Positions 50,229 to 63,000 of a stretch of 64,000 bases of DNA are shown piece by piece. Under the pieces are notes generated by a model. The model had not been told where the DNA came from. It saw only the letters and a list, made by a program, of their open reading frames with translations, and made no database searches. The stretch's first letter is position 1. Each line of letters begins with the position of its first letter. The position numbers were made by a program, and so were the translations under genes. Source of the DNA: Cyclina sinensis. Lineage: Eukaryota > Mollusca > Bivalvia > Venerida > Veneridae. The stretch covers positions 26,202,550 to 26,266,549 of the forward strand of contig JAAONU010000001.1 of the NCBI GenBank assembly GCA_012932295.1, read 5' to 3'.

Positions 50229-53200
50229 GAAGAGTTGGAATTTAAAAAAATGTATTTTTATATTGAAAAATGTTCTACAAAGTTTCTGTTTATGTTTTTT
50301 TTAAGTCATGACATCACAAAGATATTTAGAATATCATGCTCTTCCCCCATTTGAAATTCTTTTTCTACTGAGCTTGAAATTTTATGCAGTATGAACATTT
50401 AAAACTTCTCATAAGAAGAAATATTTGAGAGCAAAAACAGCCCAGATTTAATCACAGCTTTAAAGAAAGCTGCTAACATATAGTTTTAACAATATTCAAA
50501 ATTTCTCATCTTTTGTCTTAAGGGCCATGTAAAATAGTGACCATATAAATCCAACATTAATTTTGTTTCTTTGGAAATACACTCTAATGACAAGGGTCGG
50601 CTTTGTTTAATCATTAGCTTAGCCGAACATGGGGTCTTGATTTTTGTATCCTGATGATTCAGCTATTTTTAGATGTAATTTTGGAAACAGACTGTTACGG
50701 TATACATAGCTCTTTGTTTCTTGAAGTATTGTTTAATTGATTCTAGCTAGGTTCCTTGAAGTCTTTTTGTAAAGAGACTATAATGATAAATGTCCTTGGA
50801 TTTTTAAAGCTTCCGGTAGTCATTTTAAATCAAGAGTATGGAGTATAAGAGTTCTGTACTATATCATTGCATCTCATAAAATGGGCATTGCTTGTGTGAT
50901 AAATTTCTGTCTAACAGTAGAATTGTTTGCATTATGTGATTCCTTATGGTGAAGAATATGTTTTATAACTGAATATATCTTTTGGAGAAGAATAACATTT
51001 CTTTGGCATTGCAAGCATATTTGTTACAATGTCTTTTTTGTTACAGTTTTTGATGCAAAATCAGAGGTTAGCTGTTGATAAGATAAGAGGGGAGTTTTTG
51101 TTGTCTTTTACATACTTTCCCAGTTTCAGATTTATTTGTAGTTCTTCATGTAATAGGTTACAGAACACTAACATTATTAGATGTAAATGGCAGCTCTGAC
51201 TAGGAATTTTGAAATAATGGCCAGAATTTTTTTTTTTTAAACATTAGATTCATAGAAAAAAATTATATGAGGTCATCACAAATCTATTTTACCTTCAAAT
51301 GAAATAAAAACAAAATGCTGTAGTTTTGCTAGGCTTAAAGCTAGGAAAGATAACAGCTGTTATTGGTTGTTGATGATGACTTTTTTTCTATTGTAGCTTA
51401 AAGTATTTCTTTTAGCTATTTAACCGTAACTCTGCTAAATTTTCAAGATGGACTGGGCTGTCATAAATTTTGGACTCACCTATGTTATTTATTGTAAACT
51501 GTGCAGCTATAATAGCAAACAAGGTTGACCATGATCAGACTGGATGAATATGCAGGTTGATCACGATCTGCAGTGGTTGTTTGTTGTGGTGTGTGTGGGG
51601 GGGGGGGGGGGGGGGGGGGGAGGAGCCAACAGCAGGAAAATATTTAATGCAGGAAAAGTGAAAAAAATATCAGATGAATCAGTAAGTTTTCATAGAAAAA
51701 CTATATAGATAGAAAATATAAAATATTCTTATGGATTTTCATCACCAGTTACTTATAAATTTGTGAAAAACCACCAAATATTTCATTGTACAGAAAATAA
51801 GCCAATTTAGATGCATGTACGATATATAATCTGTTAATTTTAGGTATGCACCTTTAATAATCTGAAAAATAGATTTTTTACAAACAAACTTTATTAAGAT
51901 GAACACTCTACAACAAAAACTTCTTCAGGGGAGAAGGAACTGAAAGGGTGAGAGTTCAAAATGACATTACTTATAAAAGTGCATTAAATTGAAAGTTCAT
52001 GTTGAAGTAACCATATCTGAAAAGATTTTTTTTTTTTTTTTTTTCAAATTTGGTTACATAATGACTTTCTTTACCTACTGTATTTCAGTAATTGCCATAA
52101 AACTATTCACAGTTATTTTACAGTGTGTGTTATTTATCATCTTAATAATCTTTCTCATTTACATTCTCTGTCAGTTATGATATTGTTAGCTAAAAATTAT
52201 ATATATCTCCATTACTTATCCCCAAACATCAGAGCAGGACGGGGATCTAGGAATGGTCATTGACCATCTGTTTGTCCCTCCATCTGTCAGTCCATCTAAA
52301 TCTGCGTCCACTCCATAAATTTTAATCTGTTCGTAAGATTTTGAAATAACTTTACCATCATGACACGATGTGCAGAGTGCAACAATAAGGTACCTACCCC
52401 AAGGTTAAGACCACACTTACAGGGTTATAACTTCCTTAAGCATGAAAGGATTTCAAAATAATCTGGTATATATGTTCACCATCATGACGTAATCTGCAGA
52501 GCACAACACCCAGGCCCCTTTGAGGTCAGATGTTAAAAAATAGGGTCCATTTCGCTTGTTCAGGCCAGAACCTCCTCAAGCATGAAAGGTTTCAAAATAG
52601 CCTCACACAAATGTTCACTGTTATGAGATGATCTGCTGAATACAAAAACCTCTACAGATGGGTGATATCACCTATTCAAATAAGTGATATTACAAAATTC
52701 AATTAAATAGTAAAGCATCACCCCATATTTATGCAACTTTTGAACTACTCTGACAGTTTCAAAATAACTGAATAATCTAATAGTAATCTAATAATATCAA
52801 TAATCATCTTACACTACATAGTAGATGGTTATCCATCACATCTCAATATACACTTGATAATAAAAATTTAAAATAATTGAATTCTGAGGGTTGTCCACTG
52901 TACTGTTTCAGCTACCCTCTATTACATATACATTTACAACCAACCCTTATCATATGGATGAATCAGAAGGAGAGGATAAAGCTATCATTAAGGCTACATT
53001 TCTTGTTACTCTTAGTTGTCATATTAAAAATGTTATGTATTGTACTTGCTTTTACCTCTGTTACCTCTATTTGCTTATAAATCTTGCAAAAGTTTCAACG
53101 ATGGTTTTTTGCACAGTTCTGATGTAGTATATTTTTAGATGTAAGACCACCAACTCTTATACAAAGAAATGATACGAATGTGTACCAGTATGTGTGTTGA

Positions 53201-53890
53201 TTTTGTGTTATTTCATGCAGTCATTATATGCTTTTGTCATCGTTTTCCTTACGCAGCTATTTATTTTTTTTTATGTTTGCATTGATATTTACAACAGTTT
53301 ATGATATTCCTATGCCGTCTACTGCCGCTTCTTTACGTCATTGTTGTTTGCAGATTTATAAGGGGTGGGAGTATGTGTTAAAAGTTTAAATTGAGGATGC
53401 AATGTGAATTTCACATTTCGTATTTCTTACTGTTTGGGTTGAACATGTTTAATTTTCTAAAACTGCAGTAATGAAAATGTAAATTGTTTTAGCAAACCTT
53501 CAAATAGTTTCAGCCAAAAATTCTCAAAACTTTCTATCTTAGTTTATTTATATGATGCGTTTTTTGAGCATGAAATGGTGATTTTCAGTTACTTTGCAAA
53601 AGATATGTACTGTAACTGTGGTTGAGGCAATTCTATGATTTTCAGCTTTGGTGATGAATTTATTGTATCAAGTACTTAATTTAATGTCTTAATTGTGACA
53701 AGTTCTGCGAGAAAATGGTTATATTCACCAGCCCTGCCCTTTATTAACTTGGTATTTGATTCAGCTGTATTATAATGACTTCTTTGCTAAAATTTGAAAA
53801 TGGACACATCTATTATTTAATTAAGACAGACCAATTTATCAGTTTTGGGGCTTTTTATTGATACCTTACTGACTGAAAAGACTGCACTGA
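50229..53890 (+). other. CCDC6 3' flank, mostly unrecognised
   Basis: AT-rich. It contains a run of 24 G at 51597-51620 and, at about 52215-52640, a diverged element remnant that begins TTATCCCCAAACATC..GGGGATCTAGGAATGG and repeats GCATGAAAGG and ATGTTCACC-like words. Open frames at 51989-52180 and 52877-53127 have no recognisable domain. Confidence 0.45.
51597..51620 (+). repeat. Homopolymeric G tract (24 G)
   Basis: An unbroken guanine run preceded by GTGTGTG. It could fold as a G-quadruplex on the plus strand, including in RNA if it lies in the CCDC6 3' UTR. Its length is uncertain in any assembly. Confidence 0.85.
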
Positions 53891-53894
53891 AGTG

Positions 53895-54275
53895 AAGACT
53901 AATCATGGTCTACACAGGTCAGTCGCTGCAGTCTAATCATGCTCTTTACTGGTTGATCAGTGTAGTGTTTTTATGGGCTACACAAGTTGATCAGTGTATT
54001 GTAATCTTGGTCTACACTGGTTGATAGTGTAGTGTAATCCTGGTCTACATCAGTCTGTCAGTGCAGTCTAATCATGGTCTACACTGGTTGATCAGTTTAG
54101 TGTAATCATTGTCTACATAAGTCAATCAATGCAATCTAATTATGGTCTTCACTGGTTGATCAGTGTTCTGTAATCATGGACTACACTGGCTAGTGTAATC
54201 ATGGTCTACATCAGTCAATCAGTACAATCTTCCATGCTCTACTTTGGTTGATCAGTTTAGTCTAATTACGGTTTG
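53895..54275 (+). repeat. ~60-bp diverged minisatellite
   Basis: Alternating half-units, TAATCATGGTCTACACTGGT plus TGATCAGTGTAG and TAATCATGGTCTACATCAGT plus CAATCAGTGCAA, repeat about six times with substitutions and small indels. Confidence 0.85.
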
Positions 54276-55460
54276 CGCTGTTCAAAAACGAGAAATAGTT
54301 TTCAGTAAATACAGTGAAAGTTAGTTCATACATGAAAGAAAAAGTTTAGCAGATCAGTTTCTTGTATGAATGTTGCATTTAGTTTAAAAAATGTAGAATA
54401 AAACTTTGTTATCATTGTTTGAATACAAATGTCGTTATTGTTGAAATTGGAGCCTGGTTAATAGGTGTATAAATGTATCTTTTTTTTTTAGGTAATGTTT
54501 CATCCAATGGGGAAAATGAAAACATTCAGTTTGCCTCTTTTTATCTTATAGCTCTTTGATTTTTGTAGATTGTCTATGTCTTATGCATATGTACATAAAA
54601 TATCGTATGTTCTGGTGCATATTAGGGGAATAAAATGAAGAAAAAAGTGAAGATATCAAGAATCATTATTGTAACAGTGTACAGTAAAGAAATACATTAT
54701 CTTCCTAGTTAACCAGAGTATGTGATAATTTGTTTAGAGAAAATATACTCTGTATTTGATTTCCTAGGTTATTAGTGGTATGGATGAAAGATTTATGTTT
54801 TAAGGGCATACGTATTTCTCATATTATTTTGAGCAGATGAAAGCTGCCATTTGTTTGTTTTCCTTATTTAACATGCTAATAAATATTTGATTTTCCTAGT
54901 ACAGCATTAAGTTTCTTTACTTCCTTTCTGGTCAGTTGTTTTCCAAGTTTTCTTTGAGTTACTGAAATGATAAGGGATGATAAGTTTCTTGTAATTTTAA
55001 GTCCATTAATATAAACAGAGTGTAGATACTGTATGTCTGTATGTCCATACATCCTTCTTCAGCATGTTTGATAGTGTTTCTCAGTTTGTATGCATGCCAG
55101 TGATATTCTGCATTTACTTACCAATACATAAGTAATTTAACGGAGATAGTATAATATATGTATGATGACCATTTTTCATGAATAATCTACCCTGTGTGAA
55201 CTTTTATAGTAGATTTGTCTTCTTTCATTTTGGCAAGTAGGTCTATTTTCAATTTCTTTGAATGCTTACACTACTATATACCAATACAAACATATGATAT
55301 GCAAGTTTCGAAATTGAAATAATCATTTTTATACACCTGAAGGGATGTATTATGGTACTGTGCATTCTGTCTGCCTGTCTGTCCATCAGTTAGCAATCTC
55401 TTATGCAGCTAATAGATACTTGTCTTATGTATTGCTACCAATAAAAAGTGCACATGACTT
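54276..55460. other. Intergenic or distal 3' UTR, no gene seen
   Basis: AT-rich with AATAAA at 54397-54402, 54629-54634 and 54878-54883, candidate plus-strand polyadenylation signals for CCDC6. Nothing coding. Confidence 0.45.
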
Positions 55461-55462
55461 TT

Positions 55463-57960
55463 AAGCTAACCTGAGCAAGAAGTGTACAAGGGTGAGCTGT
55501 TAGGATTGGTGACTGTTTCCCTATCCATCGTCAACATTTTCCTTCAAATGACATCTCCTAAACCACTGGCCTAATTTTAACCACACTTCACAGGAATGTT
55601 CTTCAGTTGGTCTATTTTCAAAATCCTTAAAATTAAATAGTTCCATATAGAACTGGTTGCCATGGCAACCATAAGGGAAAACTTGAAAAACCTCCTCCTC
55701 AGTAACCACCAGCCCCAGAGTTCAAAGTAATGACTATATGGAAAAGTTTGAATATCTTTCCCTAAGAAATGGCTGGCACAATTTCAAAGTAGTTTTACAA
55801 AAATGAATTTTATGTGGCCTGTTGTCAAATTCCTTCACACCATGTTGGTCCTTAAAACATGTAGCTGATACGGTGTTTGGTCTGTTTTCACTTTATAACT
55901 GTATAGAAAACTTTGAAAAATTCTTTTCTCAGAAACTGCTGGCCCAGTTACAAAATAATTTCACAGAAATGTTTCTGAGCTGGTAATACATCAGATTCCT
56001 TTGAGTCATTATACCCCCACCACAAAATGTGGGGGGTGCTATAATGGATTCGCTTTGTCGCATCCGTCGGTTTCTTCAAACTTGGCTAAAATGTTCACCT
56101 CAACAAGGAGATGTGCAGAACCCATGTTGCCCATGTGTCAGCTCAAGGTCAAGGTCATAATTGAAGGTCAAATATCAAACAATCAAATATTAGACATGTC
56201 GTGTCCGCTCTGTAAGTCCTACACTAATTGAAAGATTTTCTTTAATCTTGGCTCAAATGTTCACCTCAACAAGGGGATGTGCAGAACCCATGTTACCCGT
56301 TTGCCGGCTTAAGGTCAAGGTCACACTTGAAGGTAAAATATTGATTTAGAAAATATTCTTAAATTTTAACATGTATTTGAATATTTCTGAAACTAGAAAA
56401 CTTATTTGCTTGAAACTTAAAATATATATGAAGTGTCACAATTATGATATGCAGGTCAAGTTTCATAACTCTGTATTGCATTTTGACAAAGTTATGCCCC
56501 TCTTTAAGTCTTCAAATTTACAATCAAATATTAGACAATATGTCGTGTCCGCTCTATAAATCCTATACTAATGGAAGAATTTTCTTCAAACTTTACTCAA
56601 ATGTTGAACTCAACAAGGTTATGTGCAGAACCCATGTTACCTTTGTGTTGGCTTAAGGTCAAGGTCACACTTGAAGGTCAAAATTGTCTTAGAAAATGTT
56701 CTTAAATTTTAACATGTACTTGAATATTTCTGAAACTAGCACAGGTATTTGCTTTAAACTTAAAAGATATATGAGGTATCACAAGTAAGATATGCAGGTC
56801 AAGTTTCATAACTCTGTATTGCATTTTGATAAAGTTATGCCCCTTTTTAAGTCTTTTAATTTACTTACAATCAATACTAGACAATATGTCATGTCCGCTC
56901 TATAAATTCTTTGGAAGGATTTTCTTCAAACTTGACTCAATGTTCACCCCAACTAGGCAATGTGCAGAACCCATCTTACCCTTGTGCCAGCTTAAGGTCA
57001 AGGCCACACTTGAAGGTCAAAAATTGACTTAGAAAATGTTCTGAAATTTTAACATGTACTTGAATATTTCTAAAACTAGAACAGATAATCATTTGAAACT
57101 TCAAATATATACGAAGTGTCGCAAGTAAGATATGCAGGTCAAGTTTCATAACTAAAAAAAGTGGGGGGGGGGGATAACTTTGTATTGTATTTTGATGAAG
57201 TTAAGTCCATTTTTATGTGTTTAAATTTATTTACTATAATATTTCTTAAACCAGAACAGATATTTACTTGAAATTTAAAATTTATATGAATGGTTACAAG
57301 CAAGCTCAGATGACGAAAATTCTACAATTCCATTGAATTATGACACAAGTTATGCCCCTTTTAGGCTTAGAAAATGTTCTGATATAACCATTAATACTTA
57401 AATGTTTCTGAAACTAGAACAGATATTCACGAAAATGAAAGGTTATTTGTAACTGTTTCGAACATGATTTGACAATATATATTTATACTATTACCTGTAC
57501 AATTGGTTTGTTTTTTTCACCAGAGATAATTTCTTTTTATGTATATGTATTTGTGCCACTAAAGTTATTCCCTTAACCACCTTTCCATGTCGTCTTCTGT
57601 CAAGGACATTGGTGGGGGTATGAATCGCATTCAGCGATAGTTCTAGTTTTGGTTTGTAAAAAAAGATGGGTGTAAGTTTCCATTGTACAAATACATGTAA
57701 ATTTTTTTTTTAATTTTCTCCTTAGAAACCCCTGGCCCAGTTACAAAATGATTTCAGAGAAATGTTCCTGTAGTGACCTATTATCAAATTCTTTCAACCC
57801 ATGTTGGTTCATAAAAAACATTGCTAATGGTGGTTGGGTAAGTTTTCACTATATGACTATATGGAAAAGTGAGAAAATCTCTGAAACCCCTGGCCAGATT
57901 TCAAAGTTATTTCTCAGAAATATTACTTTGGTGGACCTTTATCATATTTGTTTGAGTTAG
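55463..57960 (+). mobile_element. Outer terminal-hairpin element split by a nested insertion
   Basis: Left hairpin AGCTAACCTGAGCA..GGGTGAGCT (55463-55496). Core units TGGCCCAGTTACAAAATAAT, CAGAAATGTTYCTG and ACTATATGGAAAA occur both before 56008 (55700-55990) and after 57656 (57720-57960). The two halves are therefore one array interrupted by the element at 56009-57655. No right-hand end was recognised. Confidence 0.6.
56009..57655 (+). mobile_element. Nested terminal-hairpin element with both ends readable
   Basis: Left end TATACCCCCACCACAAAATG then TGGGGGGTGCTATA. ATACCCCCACC (56011-56021) is the inverted complement of GGTGGGGGTAT (57611-57621). The right end then has hairpin ATCGC (57624-57628) ATTCA GCGAT (57634-57638) and AGTTCTAGTT. 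The core is about four long units of ~300 bp (TGTGCAGAACCCAT at about 56110, 56279, 56621 and 56961) with AAGGTCAAGGTCACACTTG words. Confidence 0.8.
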
Positions 57961-59018
57961 ATTGGTTAAAAGAAAGTTTAAACACATGAACAGTATTGAA
58001 AACAGATATTAACCCTGACATACTGACCTATGTTCTATTTTAGCAAGTAACAGGAAAGAAAATTCAATATCTACAATGGTTCTTAGGTGAGTGATATAGA
58101 GCTAGCATGGTCCTCATGTTCTCCAGCTTGTCTCTTGCCTTCTAGAGTTATCTGCACATGAATATATTTTAGCAATTTCTTGTGAGAGTAACTCCTACAG
58201 TTTCCATGTGATTAAAATGAAACATGCTTCATATTATCTACATGAGGATAAGGTGTACTTTAATTTTTTTTCACATGTTCTGGAGTTATCTGCCCTTGAA
58301 TGTATCTGTAAACAATGACTTGTGCAGGTAACTACAGCTTTAATCCAACTGAAATGTAATTCTTACACAACTACATGAAGAATAGATGTGTGTTACAAAT
58401 GTTCTTCAAATTTGACTTGTGTCAAGGGACTTATCTGCCCTTTAATATCTGTATTTTCATATGACTGAAGTGAAACTTCAAGCATTTTAGGTAGACAAGT
58501 TGGCTTCCTTTATAAAGTAAGCCAAAGAGAGGTCAGCAGCTGTTGTCACTGAAAGAATGAATCTACTTGTTTCCAAGATCATTTTGAATTTTTTAAGCGT
58601 TCTGTGACTTAAATAATTATAAAAACTAGTAACCTAACTATTATTAATAGTTAATACCTTATTAGGCAAAATGACCGCAGCTGACTATAATTTAGTTATT
58701 TCAAATGTTTTTATAGTGGCGTATCTATCATTTAAATTAATGAAACAAATTAAGATAACCTCATGTATTTCATACCTTGTAGAATCTTGGGAATCTTCTT
58801 ATAAGCCCCTAAGGCTTTATCTTCCCCCCTCTTTTACAACAATGCATGTAGTTGTTGAAGCCAGAACTATTTTTCATTTAGTTCAGTTCTTTATAACATT
58901 AGCGTTTCATTATTATTTATAATAACATATACGCGCATATCAAGCAAGATATAGTTTGAAATGTTAAAAACAGTTTAAAATCACTTTAATTACAGTTCAC
59001 GAAAACCACTGGTATTAT
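57961..59018. other. Intergenic, no recognised gene
   Basis: Contains diverged direct repeats around 58090-58460 (TTATCTGCMCWTGAATRTAT and similar) that may be old element core. The open frame 58671-58922 has no recognisable domain. Confidence 0.4.
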
Positions 59019-60343
59019 TAGTCCCCTACCGGTTTAACCGGAGGGGACTATATGTTTACCCTCCGTCCGTCAGTCAGTCTGTCTGTCCATCCGTCCGTCA
59101 CAAAAACTGGATCCCATGATAACGCAAAAAGTACTGAAAATATTTTAATGAAACTTGAAATATGGGTAGATGGCAGTCTGGAGATTATGCATGTCTTTTT
59201 TTTTCTTCATATGTTGAAAATTTTGGTTGCTATAGCAACAAATATACTTAAAATATGGCAAATATAACAATATTTGTGATAACTCAAAAAGTTCTAGGAA
59301 TAATTCTATGAAACATAAAATATGGATAGGTGATAGTATGGAAATAATGCATCTCAAGGTTCACAACTCTAGCACCAAAATTATTAGATTTATCCCCCCT
59401 TGAACTTAGAATTTTTATGAAAAAAATGTGTTTTTTTGTAAAACTCAAAAAGTACTGAAAATATTTTTTGGAAACGTGAAGTATGGATAGGTGACGGTAT
59501 GAAGATAATGCAACTCAAGGTTCACAACTCTAGCTCCAAAATTATTAGATTTACCCCCCCTTGAACATAGAATTTTCATGAAAAAATGTGGTTTTTTTGT
59601 ATATAACTTCATTATTTCTTAATGTATCTACTTCAAACTTTAAATATTGGTTTCTTATCATCCCCCACATCATATGTGACAAGGTTCATAATTCTAGCAC
59701 CTAAATTGTCAGAATTATCATCCTTGAACTTTGAATTTTTTCATCCTTTGTTGAAAAATTTGGTACATTTGTCTTTCCCTAAAAACTGTATCCAGTGAAA
59801 TGTGGATAAATGGCAGTATGGAGAATATCCACCTCATTTTTTTATGAACGTAAAGGAGGAACTGTCCGTCTGTTTATAAGTCATTTCCTCCGAAAACTTT
59901 ACCATTGATATATATTCCTTACTACTGAATGGAATTACTTCAAACTTGGCCACAACAATACTTTGGACAAGACCATTCCAATGAATTATGTGACCTTGAC
60001 CTCTGAATGACCTTGACCTTTAAAGTTTTCTTGTCCAAAAACTATAAGTTTGGCCATAATTTCCTTATTTCTGAACAGAATTACTTCAAACTTGGTCACT
60101 ACAACCCCTTCGATAAGACCTTCTCAACAACATATATTTCTTTGACCTTAACCTCTAAATGACCTTGACCTATGACATTTTCTTCTTTTATGATACTTTG
60201 TACATGGATAGAGGATCATATGGAGATTATGCCATATGTCTCAGACAAATTCTTTAGTCAATTTCCACATATGGGTTGGAGCTAGGGAGATGGACATTGC
60301 ACCGGTAGGGGACTGTTGCTTTGTCTGTGACAAGCTCTTGTTT
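59019..60343 (+). mobile_element. Terminal-hairpin element, TAGTCCCCT family, complete
   Basis: Left hairpin TAGTCCCCTACCGGTT (59019-59034) and AACCGGAGGGGACTA (59036-59050), 15 pairs with one bulged A. Then CCGTCCGTCAGTCAGTC. The arm's inverted complement CCGGTAGGGGACT returns at 60302-60314, followed by hairpin TTGTC-TGT-GACAA (60321-60333) and CTCTTGTTTT. The core has ~115-bp units (AACTCAAAAAGT, CTCAAGGTTCACAACTCTAG) and TGACCTTGACC words at about 59993-60005 and 60170. Confidence 0.85.
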
Positions 60344-60362
60344 TAATTGTAACAGACTTTTT

Positions 60363-61548
60363 AACCAGGTTTTCAACGAAAACTGGTTATTGAAATGCTG
60401 AAGTCGGCGGGCGGGCGGGCGTCAACTTTTGGTTTCCGCTCAATAACTTGAGTTAACTTTGGCCTATTGACGCCAAACTTGGTGTATGGGTAGTTTATAT
60501 CAAGAGGCAGCTTGGGATTGCTACCCAGGTGTCTGTGATCAAGGTCAAGGTCACTGTTGCTAAAAATAGAAATTCAGTTTCCGCTCAATAACTTGTTTGC
60601 TTTAACCTATTGACCACAAACTTGGTATATGAGTAGCTTATATCAAGAGGCAGCTTGGAATTGCTACCCAGGTGTCTGTGATCAAGGTCAAGGTCACTGT
60701 TGCTAAAAATAGAAATTAAGTTTCCGCTCAATAACTTGAGTTTGCTTTGACCTATTGACCCCAAACTGGGTGTATGGGTAGCTTATATCAAGGGGCAGCT
60801 TAGGATTGCTACCCAGGTGTCTGTGATCAAGGTCAAGGTCACTGTTGCTAAAAATAGAAATTCAGTTTCTGCTCAATAACTTTAGTTTGCTTTGGTCTAT
60901 TGATGCTAAACTTGGTTTATGGTTAGCTTATTTTAAGAGGCAGCTTGGGATTGCTACCCAGGTGTCTGTGGTCAAGGTCACTGTTGCTAAAAATAGAAAT
61001 TCAGTTTCGCTCAAATACTTGAGTTTGCTTTGACCTATTGACCCCAAACTTGGTGTATGGGTAGCTTATATCAAGGGGCAGCTTAAGATTGCTACCCAGG
61101 TGTCTGTGATCAAGGTCAAGGTCACTGTTGCTAAAAATAGAAATTCAGTTTCTGCTCAATAACTTTAGTTTGCTTTGGTCTATTGATGCTAAACTTGGTA
61201 TATGGGTAGCTTATATTAAGAGGCAGCTTGGGATTGCTACCCACGTGTCTGTGATCAAGGTCACTTGCTTACAATAGAATTTTCAGCTTCTACCCAATAA
61301 CTTCAGCACACTTTGACCTATTGATACTCAACTTGGCATGTGTGTAGCTTACATGAAAATACAGCCTGGCATTGCTACTCAGGTATCTGATTTATTTTAA
61401 TTTTGGACTATTAAAACCAACTTTCTGTGTTGGTACCAAAATAACGGCACTATTTTTACTTCACTGCCATATTTCTTCCTAATTCCTGTCACATCAATAC
61501 TTGTTCATTGAAAACCTGGTTTTCGTCGCATTGCGGCGCTTCTTGTTT
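60363..61548 (+). mobile_element. Terminal-hairpin element with six ~145-bp units, complete
   Basis: Left hairpin AACCAGGTTTTC-AAC-GAAAACTGGTT (60363-60388, one bulge), then GGCGGGCGGGCGGGCGTC. ACCAGGTTTTC is matched by GAAAACCTGGT at 61510-61520. Right hairpin CGTCGC (61524-61529) ATT GCGGCG (61533-61538), then CTTCTTGTTT. Units begin near 60438, 60583, 60726, 60871, 61009 and 61154, steps of 145, 143, 145, 138 and 145. Most carry GATCAAGGTCAAGGTCACTG; one (60970) has lost a half-site. It starts only 20 bp after the previous element ends. Confidence 0.85.
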
Positions 61549-62318
61549 ATTAATGCAAAACCTTTTATTACACCTTTCTTAGTACAAATATTTTACAAAA
61601 TAATCAGTGATAGTATCTGTTAGGCTGGACTAAATATTAAAAGGGCGTAAATTTTATCCAAATCGAGGAAATGGACTTGTCAAAAATGCTCTGAAATTCG
61701 TAAAAAATATTTTCCATTGTTTCATGACCATGGCTAAATATTAATTTGTTCAACAGGCTGATGAGTTTCGCAGAAAAAAAATGCATTTTAGAATTTGTAG
61801 TTTTTAAAAAGTACCATACATTATAAGAGATGCATCCCTATAATTGTATTTTTTTGTGTTTAGTTAAGAGAATACAAAATTATTCTGTACGTTCTGTTCA
61901 TAATGGGCAGTTTTAACCATGGACCGTTTTTGACCGATGTAAAATTTTGGTTTTGTTTAAATAAATTCGTATTTTGATTCAGAGCATGCGCATAACTATC
62001 GTTGTAGACTGGTTTTCATGATTTTAGGCTTAATATGAGATCATTAACTAAAATTTGATACGCAAAAATGGATGCCGCCAGCAATTAAAGCCAACACTGT
62101 GGAGAGGTCTGATGACCTCTCCAATAAGGATTACGTGTGCAAAAACATTCCATTTAAAGTTACGTGGATTTCCAGACCCCCAAGACTTCCTCACTAAGAC
62201 ATTTCACCCCCAAGACATTTCCTCCCAAGACTTTTTCCTCCCCAGTTTTTCATTATACAAGACAGTTCACCCCCAAAATATAATATAAACTCAGATGGTG
62301 ATATACTTTTATTATACA
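61549..62318. other. Intergenic, no recognised feature
   Basis: AT-rich. A CAAGACATTTC-rich stretch at about 62180-62275 repeats CCCCAAGACATTT-like words a few times. The open frame 62055-62288 over it is low complexity and is not accepted. Confidence 0.4.
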
Positions 62319-63000
62319 ACCACCAAACATAGTTTGGGGGGCTATATAGGAATCATTTTGTCCCGTCCCGTCATGATTGTTTTTTAGCTCACCTGAGCAA
62401 ATGCTCGGGATGAGCTATTGTGATCACCCTGTGTCCGTCATCAGTCTTCCGTTGTCAAGATTTTACTTTAAATGACATCTCCTCCTCAACCACAAGGCTA
62501 TTTTAAATCTGACTGTACGGAAGTGTTCCTTATATTGCCCTTTTCAAAAAGTCCTCAAAGCGTTCAGCTCCATTGCACATGAGGGCTGCAAAAGCTAAAA
62601 ATAGAAAAAAATTCAAAAATCTTTTCCAAAATGGTAAGGTAATTTTCCACAAAATCTCACAGCAATTTTTCTTGCATAGCCCTCTATAAAAATTGTTAAA
62701 ATGGTTGTGCTCCATTTAACAAAATGGCCACCAGAGCTAAAAATAGATTTTTGTCAATATTTGGCTTCAAATGATATCCCCTTCAAAACCACTTGGCCGT
62801 TTTAAACCAAATTTGACAGAAATGTTCCTTATATTGCCCTTTCCTAAAATTGCTCAAACCATTATGCTCCATTGCATATAAGGGCTGCAAAACCTAAAAA
62901 TAAAAAAAAATATTTACAAAAACAACATCTCCTTCTCAATGGCAAATTGCTAAAATGGTTCAGCTCAATTGAACAAAATGGCCACCATATAGTTTTTGAA
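62319..63000 (+). mobile_element. Two stacked element left ends
   Basis: At 62323-62349 a hairpin-like TATACAACCACCAAACAT and AGTTTGGGGGGCTATA begins one element, cut short after GTCCCGTCCCGTCATGATTG. At about 62394 a second begins, AGCTCACCTGAGCAAATGCT then CGGGATGAGCT, followed by TGTGTCCGTCATCAGTCTTC. The latter is the family of 32934, with shared core words ACATCTCCTCCTC and TTCCTTATATTGCCCTTT. Confidence 0.65.

Noticed and set aside
58671..58922. 83-codon open frame
   Set aside because: No recognisable domain, no splice signals and AT-rich composition.
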